From: Deltaproteobacteria bacterium
GTDB taxonomy: Bacteria; Desulfobacterota; DSM-4660; Desulfatiglandales; Desulfatiglandaceae
Assembly: GCA_019307815.1 (NCBI GenBank)
Contig: JAFDIV010000027.1
Location: 1-64,000 of the forward strand
Direction of reading: 5' to 3'
Length of the DNA: 64,000 nt
Shown here: in pieces, positions 46,485 through 54,968 of the stretch
Numbering within the stretch: the first letter of the stretch is position 1
How the letters are laid out: each line of letters begins with the position of its first letter
Made by a program: the position numbers and the translations under genes
The notes under the pieces: model-generated
Seen by the model: the letters and a program-made list of their open reading frames with translations, nothing else
Told to the model about the DNA's origin: nothing
Databases searched by the model: none

Positions 46485-47174
46485 ATGGAGCACGGAATTC
46501 TTTTTCTTAATAGCCTGTTCTCCGCGATCGGATTGGGCGAATTCGCACATAATTACAGTCATGTTATCCAATCGTGGTTTGTGATGCTTATCTTAATAGT
46601 AGCTTCCGCTATCTTTGTCCGGGGAATTCAGTTGGTGCCCAATAAGGGGCAAAATTTCTTTGAGGTGCTCGTAGAAGGGCTGGAAAACTTCATGGTAGGC
46701 ATTACCGGCCCGGAAGGAAGATTTTTCTTCCCTTTTATAGCGACTATTTTTCTCTATATACTCGTCAGTAATTTGTTGGGTCTGGTACCGGGATTTTCCT
46801 CCCCTACTGCCAATATTAATACCCCTCTGTCGATGGCTCTATGCACTTTCGTGCTCACCCATATTATAGGGATAAAATTTCACGGTGTTAAATATATTAA
46901 ACAATTCCTGGGCCCTGTAATATGGCTGGCCCCATTGATGGTGCCACTGGAACTAATAGGTCACTTTGCAAGGGTTCTTTCCCTCAGTGTGCGACTTTTT
47001 GGCAACATCTTTGGCAAGGAAACCGTTCTCGCCATCCTTTTTATGCTCGCAGGGATGTTCCTTGCCCCTTTACCAATCCTGTTTCTGGGAATCCTTGTGA
47101 GCTTTATCCAGGCGCTGGTTTTTATGTTGCTTTCCATAGTTTACTTTGTTTTAGCAATGGAGGAAGCCCACTAA
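46485..47174 (+). CDS. atpB: F-type ATP synthase subunit a
   Basis: 229 residues with about five to six membrane helices. The essential arginine lies in LSLSVRLFGNIFGKE (about residue 170), and the FVLTHIIGIKFHGVKYIKQF and FIQALVFMLLSIVYF segments are typical of deltaproteobacterial AtpB. It forms the proton half-channels next to the c-ring. AGGGAGG lies upstream of the ATG. Confidence 0.95.
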   Translation: MEHGILFLNSLFSAIGLGEFAHNYSHVIQSWFVMLILIVASAIFVRGIQLVPNKGQNFFEVLVEGLENFMVGITGPEGRFFFPFIATIFLYILVSNLLGLVPGFSSPTANINTPLSMALCTFVLTHIIGIKFHGVKYIKQFLGPVIWLAPLMVPLELIGHFARVLSLSVRLFGNIFGKETVLAILFMLAGMFLAPLPILFLGILVSFIQALVFMLLSIVYFVLAMEEAH

Positions 47175-47249
47175 GTTTTTTGGTAACAGCTTACTAGCTT
47201 GTAAGATTTTGGAAGAAGGCCAAGCAAAACAAAAAGAAAGGAGGTTTAT

Positions 47250-47615
47250 ATGACAAGAAAAAGGTTTATTGGAGCGCTGACCGGAATTCTGGTGCTGGGA
47301 ATGGCTTCTGTTTCCCTCGCGGCTGATGGCTCTGCACAGGCTGCTGGCCTGTGGATCTACTTCGGCATCGCTGTGGCTTGCGGCTTTGGCATTGGCGTAG
47401 CTGCAATGGGATGCGGAGTCGGTATGGGTAATGCCATCAACGGCGCCATGCATGGGACAGCCCGGAATCCTGAGGCGAGCGGCAAGATCATGACCACCAT
47501 GATTATCGGCTTGGCTCTTATTGAGTCCCTTACTATCTACGCCTTGCTGATTTGCTTGCTCATGGTTTTCAAGATCCCCGCTTTCCCAGCGATAATTGAG
47601 AAGGTATTTCATTAA
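47250..47615 (+). CDS. atpE: F-type ATP synthase subunit c
   Basis: 121 residues: a signal-peptide-like N-terminus (basic MTRKRF, hydrophobic, SLAADG) and then the two c-subunit helices with the polar loop ARNPEASGK. The ion-binding Glu is in LALIESLTIYALL. The position of the Na+-ligand Gln in Na+-type rings (GPGVGQG) reads GCGVGMG, so H+ coupling is more likely. Longer than the usual ~80-90 because of the leader. AAAGGAGG is just upstream. No F1 genes follow, so the ATP synthase is encoded in two operons. Confidence 0.95.
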   Translation: MTRKRFIGALTGILVLGMASVSLAADGSAQAAGLWIYFGIAVACGFGIGVAAMGCGVGMGNAINGAMHGTARNPEASGKIMTTMIIGLALIESLTIYALLICLLMVFKIPAFPAIIEKVFH

Positions 47616-47633
47616 TAATTACTAGATCCACAC

Positions 47634-47665
47634 GAGGGCCCAGGGTGTATTTGGGCCCTCCTTAT
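47634..47665 (+). terminator. Probable terminator after atpE
   Basis: GAGGGCCCA (47634-47642) pairs perfectly with TGGGCCCTC (47652-47660) around a nine-base loop, followed by CTTATT. The T-run is weak but the hairpin is strong and sits 18 bases after the atpE stop. Confidence 0.7.
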
Positions 47666-47674
47666 TGAATCCTC

Positions 47675-47692
47675 ATGTGCAAAAATTCACAA
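47675..47692. promoter_or_regulatory. Candidate Rex operator upstream of rex
   Basis: ATGTGCAAAAATTCACAA agrees with TTGTGAANNNNTTCACAA at all specified positions except two. It lies between the atpE terminator and rex, 240 bases before the rex start, and would allow NADH-responsive autoregulation. Confidence 0.6.
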
Positions 47693-47720
47693 TGCTGATT
47701 ATCTTCGGCATTACAGCCAT

Positions 47721-47805
47721 AAGGGGCTGCTAAACTAGAAAACCCGGATTGATCGAAAGCGGGACCCAATCCTTCCGGCAGTAAGGACGATGGCCAGCCA
47801 CGCCA
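47721..47805 (+). other. Structured leader of rex, possible ncRNA
   Basis: In the 316-base gap before rex, GGCTG (47725-47729) can pair with CAGCC (47795-47799). Inside, GGATTG (47746-47751) pairs perfectly with CAATCC (47767-47772), while CCCG (47743-47746) can alternatively pair with CGGG (47760-47763). Mutually exclusive stems suggest a regulated leader, but this could be chance. No known riboswitch class is securely matched. Confidence 0.3.
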
Positions 47806-47931
47806 TAGATAGAGATACTCAGGTACCAAGGCACCCGTTGTTCTTAGGCGATTGCAAGAATCCCGCTGTCCTCAACTTCAAAGGGAAACCGCTCGGATTA
47901 TGTTAAACAAAAACACACCGGACTGGATCTC

Positions 47932-48576
47932 ATGGTAAAGAGTTCAAGAAAAACAAAAATCCCTGAACCTACCATCGAACGGCTGCCGCTATACTCCAGG
48001 CCCCTAGAAGAATTGATGGAGGCAGATGTACCAGTAGTATCTTCCGAGACCCTTGCAAAGCTTTGCGGAGTAAACCCTGCCCAGGTAAGAAAGGATTTGG
48101 CCTATTTTGGTGAGTTCGGCGTGCGGGGCGTTGGCTACGAAGTAGCAAACCTACTCAAAGAGATTAATAGGATACTTGCTACCGACAGGCAATGGAAACT
48201 CTGTATCGTGGGACTGGGAAACCTGGGAAGCGCTCTGTTTGAAAACCAAAACTTCAAGCGACGGGGCTATATCTTCGCGGCTGCCTTTGACTCTGATCCA
48301 GCCAAGGTGGGCCGAATACTGCCTAACGGAGTTGTGGTGAAGCACCCCAAAATGATAGAAGTAGTGGTTCCAAAGCTAGAGATAGAAATAGGGGTTATTA
48401 CTACGCCTCCGTTCGAGGCTCAGCGAGTAGCAGAAATGCTCTTCAGCGCCGGGGTGAGGGCAATCCTCAATTTTGCCCCGATTCAGCTCAGAAGCCCGGA
48501 GTGTTGTATTGTGGAAAATGTTGACTTTACGGTGAATCTGGAAAACTTGGCCTATCATCTGGCCAAACTTCACTAA
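47932..48576 (+). CDS. rex: Redox-sensing transcriptional repressor Rex
   Basis: 214 residues. A winged-helix N-terminal domain (~10-85) has [20 protein letters not shown] as the recognition region and then the [12 protein letters not shown] wing. The Rossmann domain has GLGNLGSAL for NAD(H), and a domain-swapped C-terminal helix follows. Rex leaves DNA when NADH/NAD+ rises and controls energy genes. A candidate operator lies upstream of its own gene and of atpZ. It is convergent with uvrA, the stops overlapping by four bases. Confidence 0.95.
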   Translation: MVKSSRKTKIPEPTIERLPLYSRPLEELMEADVPVVSSETLAKLCGVNPAQVRKDLAYFGEFGVRGVGYEVANLLKEINRILATDRQWKLCIVGLGNLGSALFENQNFKRRGYIFAAAFDSDPAKVGRILPNGVVVKHPKMIEVVVPKLEIEIGVITTPPFEAQRVAEMLFSAGVRAILNFAPIQLRSPECCIVENVDFTVNLENLAYHLAKLH

Positions 48577-51386
48577 AGAACTTTTCTCAAAAACTGCCCG
48601 GTATAGGAAAGTTCATTTCTGGAAATTTCTTCGGGAGTTCCTGTGGCCACCACAGTCCCGCCCTCCTCTCCTCCTTCTGGGCCTAGGTCTATGACATAAT
48701 CGGCCGCCTTTATGACGTCGAGGTTATGTTCAATGATCAATACAGTATTATTCATGTCCACTAGATAGGCCAGCACCTCCAATAATTTGTGCACATCTGC
48801 AAAATGCAGTCCCGTAGTGGGCTCGTCAAGCAAATACAGGGTTCTACCCGTTGATCTCTTGCTCAACTCTTTTGAGAGCTTTATCCTTTGGGCCTCCCCA
48901 CTGGAAAGGGTGGTAGCTGGCTGACCCAATTTGATATAGCCTAGGCCCACATCCACAAGGGTCCTGAGAATATTACGGATCTTGGGAACCTTATCAAAGA
49001 ATACCATGGCCTGATTCACCGTCATATCCAGCACTTCAGCAATATTGCGGCCTTTGTACCGGATCTCCAGGGTATCCCTGTTATACCGCAGCCCCTTGCA
49101 CGCCTCACACGTGACATAGACATCGGGCAAAAAATGCATCTCTATCTTGATCACCCCATCACCCCTACACACCTCACAACGGCCCCCTTGCACGTTAAAG
49201 CTGAATCTGCCAGGTCTGTAGCCCCTTGCCCTTGCATCAGGCACCTTGGAAAATAGCTCCCGAATGTAAGAAAACACCCCAGTATAGGTGGAAGGATTGG
49301 ATCTAGGGGTCCTCCCAATGGGGCTCTGATCAATATTGATGACCTTATCAATTTGTTCAATCCCTTTGACCGCCTTAACCCTCCCCACCCTCGTCTTGGA
49401 TCGATATAATTTTCTGCAAAGGGCTGGATAAAGGATCCCATTGATAAGGCTACTCTTGCCAGAGCCAGAGACCCCTGTCACACAGGTAAGGGTTCCCAAA
49501 GGAATCTCAACAGTGATGTCTTTAAGGTTATTTTCCCTGGCCCCTTCTATGACAATACATTTTCCATTGCCCCTCCTCCTTTTGCTCGGAACTGGAATCC
49601 TTTTCTGGCCCGACAGATACTGCCCTGTCAAAGAGGAGCCGTCCCTCATCAGTTCTTCGGGTGTTCCTTGAAACACCACTTCCCCTCCGTGGGCCCCCGC
49701 ACCTGGCCCCATATCAATGACATGATCTGCAGCTAGAATGGTCTCTGCATCATGTTCCACCACAATGACGCTGTTGCCCATGTCCCTTAAACGATTCAAG
49801 TTGACCAAAAGCCTGTGATTGTCCCTTTGATGCAGGCCTATGGTGGGCTCGTCCAAGACATAGAGCACGCCTGCTAGGCTAGAGCTCAACTGGGTAGCCA
49901 GTCGAATGCGTTGTTCCTCACCCCCTGAAAGAGTTGAGGTGCCCCGATCAAGGGTCAAGTACTCCACGCCTACACTGATTAGAAACGCGAGTCTATTCTG
50001 TATTTCTCTGAGCAGCCTCTTGGAAATCTCGGCCTCTTTTTCACTTAGTCTTAGTTGCTGGAAGAATTTGGCCGTCCTTTCAATGGACAAGGAAGTAATC
50101 TCATGGATACCTTTTCCTCCCACCCTGACCGCCAGGCTTTGGGGCCGCAGCCTTGTCCCCTTGCAGGCCGGGCAGGGCATTAAGTTCATATATTGTTCAA
50201 TCTCTTCTCTGACCTGATATGAGTCAGCCTCCCGATACTTCCTCTCCAGGGTTGGAATAATGCCCTCGAATGGACGCTCGTAATGATACCTTCGCCCTTC
50301 CCTTTCAAAATAAAAGGTAACCTGCTCATCTCCTGAGCCATAAAGCAAGACCTGTTGAAAGAACTCAGGTAGATCCCGAAAAGGTGTGTAGATATCTACC
50401 CCGTAGTGATGACAAATGGAATCGAGCATTTGGTGAAAATAGACAGAATCCCTTCCCGACCACGGCAGGACCGCCCCTTCCCGAAGCGACAACTCAGGAT
50501 CAGGTATGATCAGTCCTGGGTCAAAGTATTTCTTGGTTCCCAGCCCACTGCAAACAGGGCAGGCCCCCTGAGGATTGTTAAAGGAAAACATCTGGGGGGT
50601 CAGCTCAGAAAAGCCAAAACCGCACCCGGGGCACACCGCCTTCTGACTGAACATCATCTCGCCTTGCCCCACGAGGTCCACCAAGAGCTTACCCTCGGAT
50701 AGTGACAAGGCCAATTCCACTGAATCAGTAAGACGCGCCCTGATATGGTCCTGAATGACCAAACGATCAACCACCACGCTTATGTCATGCCTTTTATTCT
50801 TGTCCAGGCAGATTTCCTCCTCAAGCAACCTGACCTCCCCATCCACCCTTACCCGTGTAAATCCGTCCCTTCTCAGCTTATGAAAAAGCTGCCTGTACTC
50901 CCCTTTTCTTCCTTGCACCAGGGGGGCTAGGATCTGCACGCGTGAGCCCTGATCAAGGCTCAAGATCCTGTCCACCATCTCTTGAACCGTTTGAGACTGA
51001 ATGGGCACATTACACTGGGGGCAAAAGGGTCGGCCGATGCGAGCAAACAACACCCTCAAGTAGTCATAGATCTCAGTGGCCGTGCCCACAGTAGATCTGG
51101 GGTTCTGGGCAGAGGTCCGCTGCCCTATGGAGATGGCAGGAGACAGGCCTTCAATGCTCTCCACCTCAGGCTTATCCATTTGCTCCAGAAACTGGCGTGC
51201 ATAGGCAGAAAGGGATTCTACATACCTTCTTTGCCCTTCGGCGTAAATGGTGTCAAATGCAAGGGAAGACTTACCTGAACCAGACAGGCCGGTAATGACG
51301 ACCAATTTATTCCTAGGAATATCGAGTGAGATATTCTTGAGGTTGTGCTGCCTAGCGCCACGTATTTTAATAGTATCTCCACCCAT
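48573..51386 (-). CDS. uvrA: Excinuclease ABC subunit A
   Basis: 937 residues, full length. Two ABC ATPase modules are seen: [12 protein letters not shown] with LSGGEEQRI, and GVSGSGKSS with [10 protein letters not shown] (Ser for the first Gly of the usual signature, as is normal for UvrA domain II). Zinc modules include [24 protein letters not shown] and the C-terminal CEVCRGDG...CEACKG. It scans DNA for bulky lesions with UvrB. It starts three bases after the pdxA stop, so the two share a transcript. Confidence 0.97.
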   Translation of the reverse strand: MGGDTIKIRGARQHNLKNISLDIPRNKLVVITGLSGSGKSSLAFDTIYAEGQRRYVESLSAYARQFLEQMDKPEVESIEGLSPAISIGQRTSAQNPRSTVGTATEIYDYLRVLFARIGRPFCPQCNVPIQSQTVQEMVDRILSLDQGSRVQILAPLVQGRKGEYRQLFHKLRRDGFTRVRVDGEVRLLEEEICLDKNKRHDISVVVDRLVIQDHIRARLTDSVELALSLSEGKLLVDLVGQGEMMFSQKAVCPGCGFGFSELTPQMFSFNNPQGACPVCSGLGTKKYFDPGLIIPDPELSLREGAVLPWSGRDSVYFHQMLDSICHHYGVDIYTPFRDLPEFFQQVLLYGSGDEQVTFYFEREGRRYHYERPFEGIIPTLERKYREADSYQVREEIEQYMNLMPCPACKGTRLRPQSLAVRVGGKGIHEITSLSIERTAKFFQQLRLSEKEAEISKRLLREIQNRLAFLISVGVEYLTLDRGTSTLSGGEEQRIRLATQLSSSLAGVLYVLDEPTIGLHQRDNHRLLVNLNRLRDMGNSVIVVEHDAETILAADHVIDMGPGAGAHGGEVVFQGTPEELMRDGSSLTGQYLSGQKRIPVPSKRRRGNGKCIVIEGARENNLKDITVEIPLGTLTCVTGVSGSGKSSLINGILYPALCRKLYRSKTRVGRVKAVKGIEQIDKVINIDQSPIGRTPRSNPSTYTGVFSYIRELFSKVPDARARGYRPGRFSFNVQGGRCEVCRGDGVIKIEMHFLPDVYVTCEACKGLRYNRDTLEIRYKGRNIAEVLDMTVNQAMVFFDKVPKIRNILRTLVDVGLGYIKLGQPATTLSSGEAQRIKLSKELSKRSTGRTLYLLDEPTTGLHFADVHKLLEVLAYLVDMNNTVLIIEHNLDVIKAADYVIDLGPEGGEEGGTVVATGTPEEISRNELSYTGQFLRKVL

Positions 51387-51389
51387 AGC

Positions 51390-52409
51390 CTACGAAAAAG
51401 GGACCTCCTTTTTCCTGTTTTTCACGATCATTGATGCCATCTGGAGGGCAGTCATCAGGCTGGATGGGTTAGCCTTACCTGTACCTGCAAGCTCGTAGGC
51501 GGTGCCATGGTCCACAGAAGTCCGAACAATGGGTAGGCCCAGGGTGATATTTGCTGCATCATAAAAATGAATCAGTTTCAGGGGGCCCAAACCTTGGTCA
51601 TGATACATGGCTATCACCGCATCGAACTGTCCTTGGGCAGCACGCCAGAACAGGGTGTCTGCAGGAAAAGGTCCATAAACCGTGATCCCTTCCCTCTTTG
51701 CACGACTGATGGCAGGGCTGATCACCTCTTCTTCCTCCCGACCGAATAATCCCTGCTCCCCGGCATGGGGGTTCAATGCTGCCACGGCCAGACGAGGTGC
51801 GGATATGGCAAAGTCCTGCCTCAAGGCACTGTAGCTAAGGGCAATGGTCTGGTAAACTTTGTCCTGAGTAATGAGATCAGGGACCTGACGAAGGGACACA
51901 TGGATAGTAACAAGGCAGACACGGAGTCTGCTGCCTGCCAGCATCATGACATAGGACTTGGCCCCGGTAAGACGGGCTATCATCTGCGTATGGCCCTCAA
52001 AGGCATAGCCTGCCGCATTCAGCATGGCCTTATTAATGGGGCAGGTCACAATGGCATCCAGCTCCCCTGCCATGGCAAGACCCACAGCCTCTTCAATGCA
52101 CTGGGCAGCGGCCTTCCCACCTTCGGCACTAGGGCTGCCAGGGGAGAAACTGCAAGTTTTAAGGCCAGAAGGGCATATTACGGCAATATGATTCGGCAGT
52201 GGGTTTGCCTCACCCGTACACGAGATGGTACAAAGGCCCCCTTGCCATCCCGCAGGCCCAGCAGCATCAGATAAGACCTGGGGATCTCCAATGACAATTG
52301 GCTTGCAGTACCCGTAGATCCGGGAAGCGGAAAGGGCCTTTAGGATAATCTCCGGACCAACACCGAAAGGGTCCCCCATGGTTATGCCGATAATAGGTAT
52401 GTGTTCCAT
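51390..52409 (-). CDS. pdxA: 4-hydroxythreonine-4-phosphate dehydrogenase
   Basis: 339 residues. Motifs ITMGDPFGVGPEI (Phe-Gly where Ala-Gly is common), the metal-binding His regions FEGHTQMIARL and MYHDQGLGPLKLIHF, and LPIVRTSVDHGTAYELAG are present. It oxidises 4-phosphohydroxythreonine in pyridoxal phosphate synthesis by the DXP-dependent route. Substitution of Ala-Gly-Ile by Phe-Gly-Val at the N-terminus is unusual but lies outside the metal site. It is followed immediately by uvrA. Confidence 0.93.
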   Translation of the reverse strand: MEHIPIIGITMGDPFGVGPEIILKALSASRIYGYCKPIVIGDPQVLSDAAGPAGWQGGLCTISCTGEANPLPNHIAVICPSGLKTCSFSPGSPSAEGGKAAAQCIEEAVGLAMAGELDAIVTCPINKAMLNAAGYAFEGHTQMIARLTGAKSYVMMLAGSRLRVCLVTIHVSLRQVPDLITQDKVYQTIALSYSALRQDFAISAPRLAVAALNPHAGEQGLFGREEEEVISPAISRAKREGITVYGPFPADTLFWRAAQGQFDAVIAMYHDQGLGPLKLIHFYDAANITLGLPIVRTSVDHGTAYELAGTGKANPSSLMTALQMASMIVKNRKKEVPFS

Positions 52410-52581
52410 AATTCTTTCATCTCCTCATAGGTGAACACCCATACACACAGAGGCTTCTACCATTAATCTGAAACAATGGGTTCAGGGACTCTCTTAAGCA
52501 TTTGGTATTTTCCGCCATTCCCTACACCCTGTCAATGGAAAGGGCTTTAGGTGTGGATGACAAAGCCGGGATCTATTTTAG

Positions 52582-52623
52582 ATCAGGAATTTACCTTGAC
52601 ACATTCCTGATTTCCCTTATACT
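52582..52623 (+). promoter_or_regulatory. Sigma-70 promoter with inverted-repeat operator before the HDOD kinase
   Basis: TTGACA (52596-52601), a 16-base spacer and TATACT (52618-52623), near consensus. ATCAGGAAT (52582-52590) and ATTCCTGAT (52603-52611) are perfect 9-base inverted arms flanking the -35. The rest of the 377-base pdxA divergent gap shows nothing else clear. The leader to the gene is about 160 bases. Confidence 0.6.
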
Positions 52624-52786
52624 GGCCCTTAGCTGGAGGGTTTAGGAAAATCCGGCAGCTTCAGGTCAAAGGTTCCCTTGGAACCGTCGGATAATAAAGG
52701 ACTGTTTTCCCTTCCGTGAACACTCTCTTCCATTTATGGTTTCTCTCAAAAATTCCGATGGTTCAAAAAAGTAGCTGCCGAGATAT

Positions 52787-54952
52787 ATGGAAATGAAACT
52801 TCGCAAACCCATATTAGAACAGATATCCACACTGAAGAATCTCCCAACGCTGCCTCATATCCTTCTAAGGCTGATCAAGGCATGCAATCAAACAAAGGGT
52901 AGCCTTAGCGAGGTATCCAAGATCATTGAAAAAGACCCCTCCCTCAGCAGCAAAATATTGAGGCTTGTAAATTCTGCCTACTATGGCCTGCCTAGAAAGA
53001 TTAAGAAGATGGATTCTGCGGTTGCCCTGTTGGGCACCACTGCCATAAAAAATGTGGCCATCAGCGCCTCCATTTACGAGGCCTTTAAGGTAAAAAGCCA
53101 TAGTATCTTTAACCTCAAGCGGTATTGGTGGCATTCCCTGCGCACAGGTATTTTGGCAAAACGATTCTCCCAGGAACTCAACTACAGCACACCTGACGAA
53201 GCGTTTCTTACTGGACTTTTGCATGATATTGGCCGCCTTGTGCTCTGGGTCAATTTTAGGAAACAATACCGGGGCCTCTTAGAATTGTATGGCAGGCGGC
53301 CAGACCTTCTCTTGGCCGGTGAAATTCGACTAGGGGCCACCCACTGTGAGGTTGGCGCCTGGGTCTTGGAAAAATGGAATCTTCCCTCTTTCATGGTGGA
53401 TGCCGTGCTCTACCACCACGAACCACTGGATCGCATCCGAAACGCCTTGCCCCTGGTCCAAATCATTTATGCAGCCAACGCCCTGTCCCAGGAGCCTCTG
53501 GAAGCAGGAGAGCAGCCGGAAAACCTGGTAAAAGAACTCTTCGGGTTTTCAGATTCCTTGCTCCAGTCTATGGTCTCAAAGGCCGATGCCGAGCTTGCTG
53601 AAGTGGCCCGCTCCTTGGACATAGAGATTGAGCCTCCGGGCAAGGTCCCAGAAATCCTAAGTGATAAGGACACCGAAAAGCAGCTTCAGCTCATCCGAGA
53701 AGTACAGGATAGCTCTGTGCTTCTGGGGACACTAATGAATCTTTTAGAGGCACGCGATGAGCCATCTCTTCTGGCGGCGGTTTATCAGGGGCTCCAGATC
53801 CTCTTTGATCTTCACGAAGTATTCATTTTCCTATATGACGCCAACCGTCAAGGCCTTATCAGCACCCAGGCAGGCGAAAATGAGAAATGGAAAATGGTCA
53901 CTGGCCTCTTTGTCCCTCTATCCATGAGTAAAAGTCTGCTAATTAGGGCGCTTATGGAGCAAAGAGTTCTGGATTCCTTTGGCCTGGAAACAGGGCAAGG
54001 AGCCATCATCTTAGACGAGCAGCTTATCCGATTTATGGGCAAAGAAGGGATATTATGTGTACCCATGTTCGTCCAAGATGACCATGTTGGGGTAATCGTG
54101 ATTGGTCTCAACAAAATGGAATCCACCCACCTGTCCCAACAATTCAGCACACTTGAAATGTTCGCCAAACAGGCGGCAGTGGCCCTAAGAGGTCATCGTA
54201 TCAGAAAAACACAACTAAAAACCATCCAGGTAGAACGCCTAGGGGCCTCTCATGAAATGGCCAGAAAGGTAATCCATGAAATCAATAATCCTTTGAGTAT
54301 CATCAAAAATTATCTCAAGATCCTTGCCCTTAAGCTGGCTGATCAGAATATCGCGCAAGATGAAATTCGTATTATCAACGAGGAAATCGATCGAGTCAGC
54401 CAGATATTGAGGGACCTGTTGGCATTTTCGGATAATAGAAGCCTCATCCTGGAGCCCGTCAACATTAATGCGATCCTGTCTGATATGGTGCAGCTGACCC
54501 GGGAGCCTCTTTACTCGGATCGAGGCATCACCGTGCACGCCGACCTGGACCCCAACCTGCCTCCTGTGCAGGCCAACAAAAATGGATTGAAACAAGTTTT
54601 CATAAATCTTATTAAAAATGCAGCAGAGGCCTTGCAAGAAGGAGGAAATATCTTTATAAAGACACGAAAGATCACGCCAGAGCTGGAAAAAGGTTCTTAT
54701 CCTGATACGGCATCAGTAGGTTACGCGGAAATCGTTATTAAGGACGATGGACCGGGTATTCCTGAAGAGATGAAAAAACGTATTTTCGAGCCCTTTGCCA
54801 CCTCTAAAGGCAGAGGACACTCAGGCCTCGGCTTGTCCGTTGCACATAATATCATCCAAACCTTAAAGGGGTCCATCACATGCGAAAGCACAAAGGGAGA
54901 AGGGACCACCTTTACGATCACACTGCCGCTTCATAAAGAAAAGACAAATTAG
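52787..54952 (+). CDS. HDOD-GAF sensor histidine kinase
   Basis: 721 residues. An HDOD domain (~10-215) has LPTLPHILLRLI, KDPSLSSKILRLVNSAYYG and LLHDIGRLVLW; the HD pair survives here. A GAF domain (~310-455) precedes HisKA with phospho-His in ASHEMARKVIHEINNPLSI (two candidate His) and HATPase boxes DDGPGIPEE and GHSGLGLSV. There are no membrane helices. HDOD proteins often link signalling to motility, competence or cyclic nucleotide control. Its response partner is probably the hybrid encoded 16 bases downstream. Confidence 0.9.
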   Translation: MEMKLRKPILEQISTLKNLPTLPHILLRLIKACNQTKGSLSEVSKIIEKDPSLSSKILRLVNSAYYGLPRKIKKMDSAVALLGTTAIKNVAISASIYEAFKVKSHSIFNLKRYWWHSLRTGILAKRFSQELNYSTPDEAFLTGLLHDIGRLVLWVNFRKQYRGLLELYGRRPDLLLAGEIRLGATHCEVGAWVLEKWNLPSFMVDAVLYHHEPLDRIRNALPLVQIIYAANALSQEPLEAGEQPENLVKELFGFSDSLLQSMVSKADAELAEVARSLDIEIEPPGKVPEILSDKDTEKQLQLIREVQDSSVLLGTLMNLLEARDEPSLLAAVYQGLQILFDLHEVFIFLYDANRQGLISTQAGENEKWKMVTGLFVPLSMSKSLLIRALMEQRVLDSFGLETGQGAIILDEQLIRFMGKEGILCVPMFVQDDHVGVIVIGLNKMESTHLSQQFSTLEMFAKQAAVALRGHRIRKTQLKTIQVERLGASHEMARKVIHEINNPLSIIKNYLKILALKLADQNIAQDEIRIINEEIDRVSQILRDLLAFSDNRSLILEPVNINAILSDMVQLTREPLYSDRGITVHADLDPNLPPVQANKNGLKQVFINLIKNAAEALQEGGNIFIKTRKITPELEKGSYPDTASVGYAEIVIKDDGPGIPEEMKKRIFEPFATSKGRGHSGLGLSVAHNIIQTLKGSITCESTKGEGTTFTITLPLHKEKTN

Positions 54953-54968
54953 ACCCTAGGAGGCAGTT

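Noticed and set aside
47721..47805. Assignment of the rex leader as a GEMM-I (cyclic dinucleotide) riboswitch
   Set aside because: The ACGCAAAGCC core is not present and the best stems differ from the GEMM-I fold; kept only as an unclassified structured leader.
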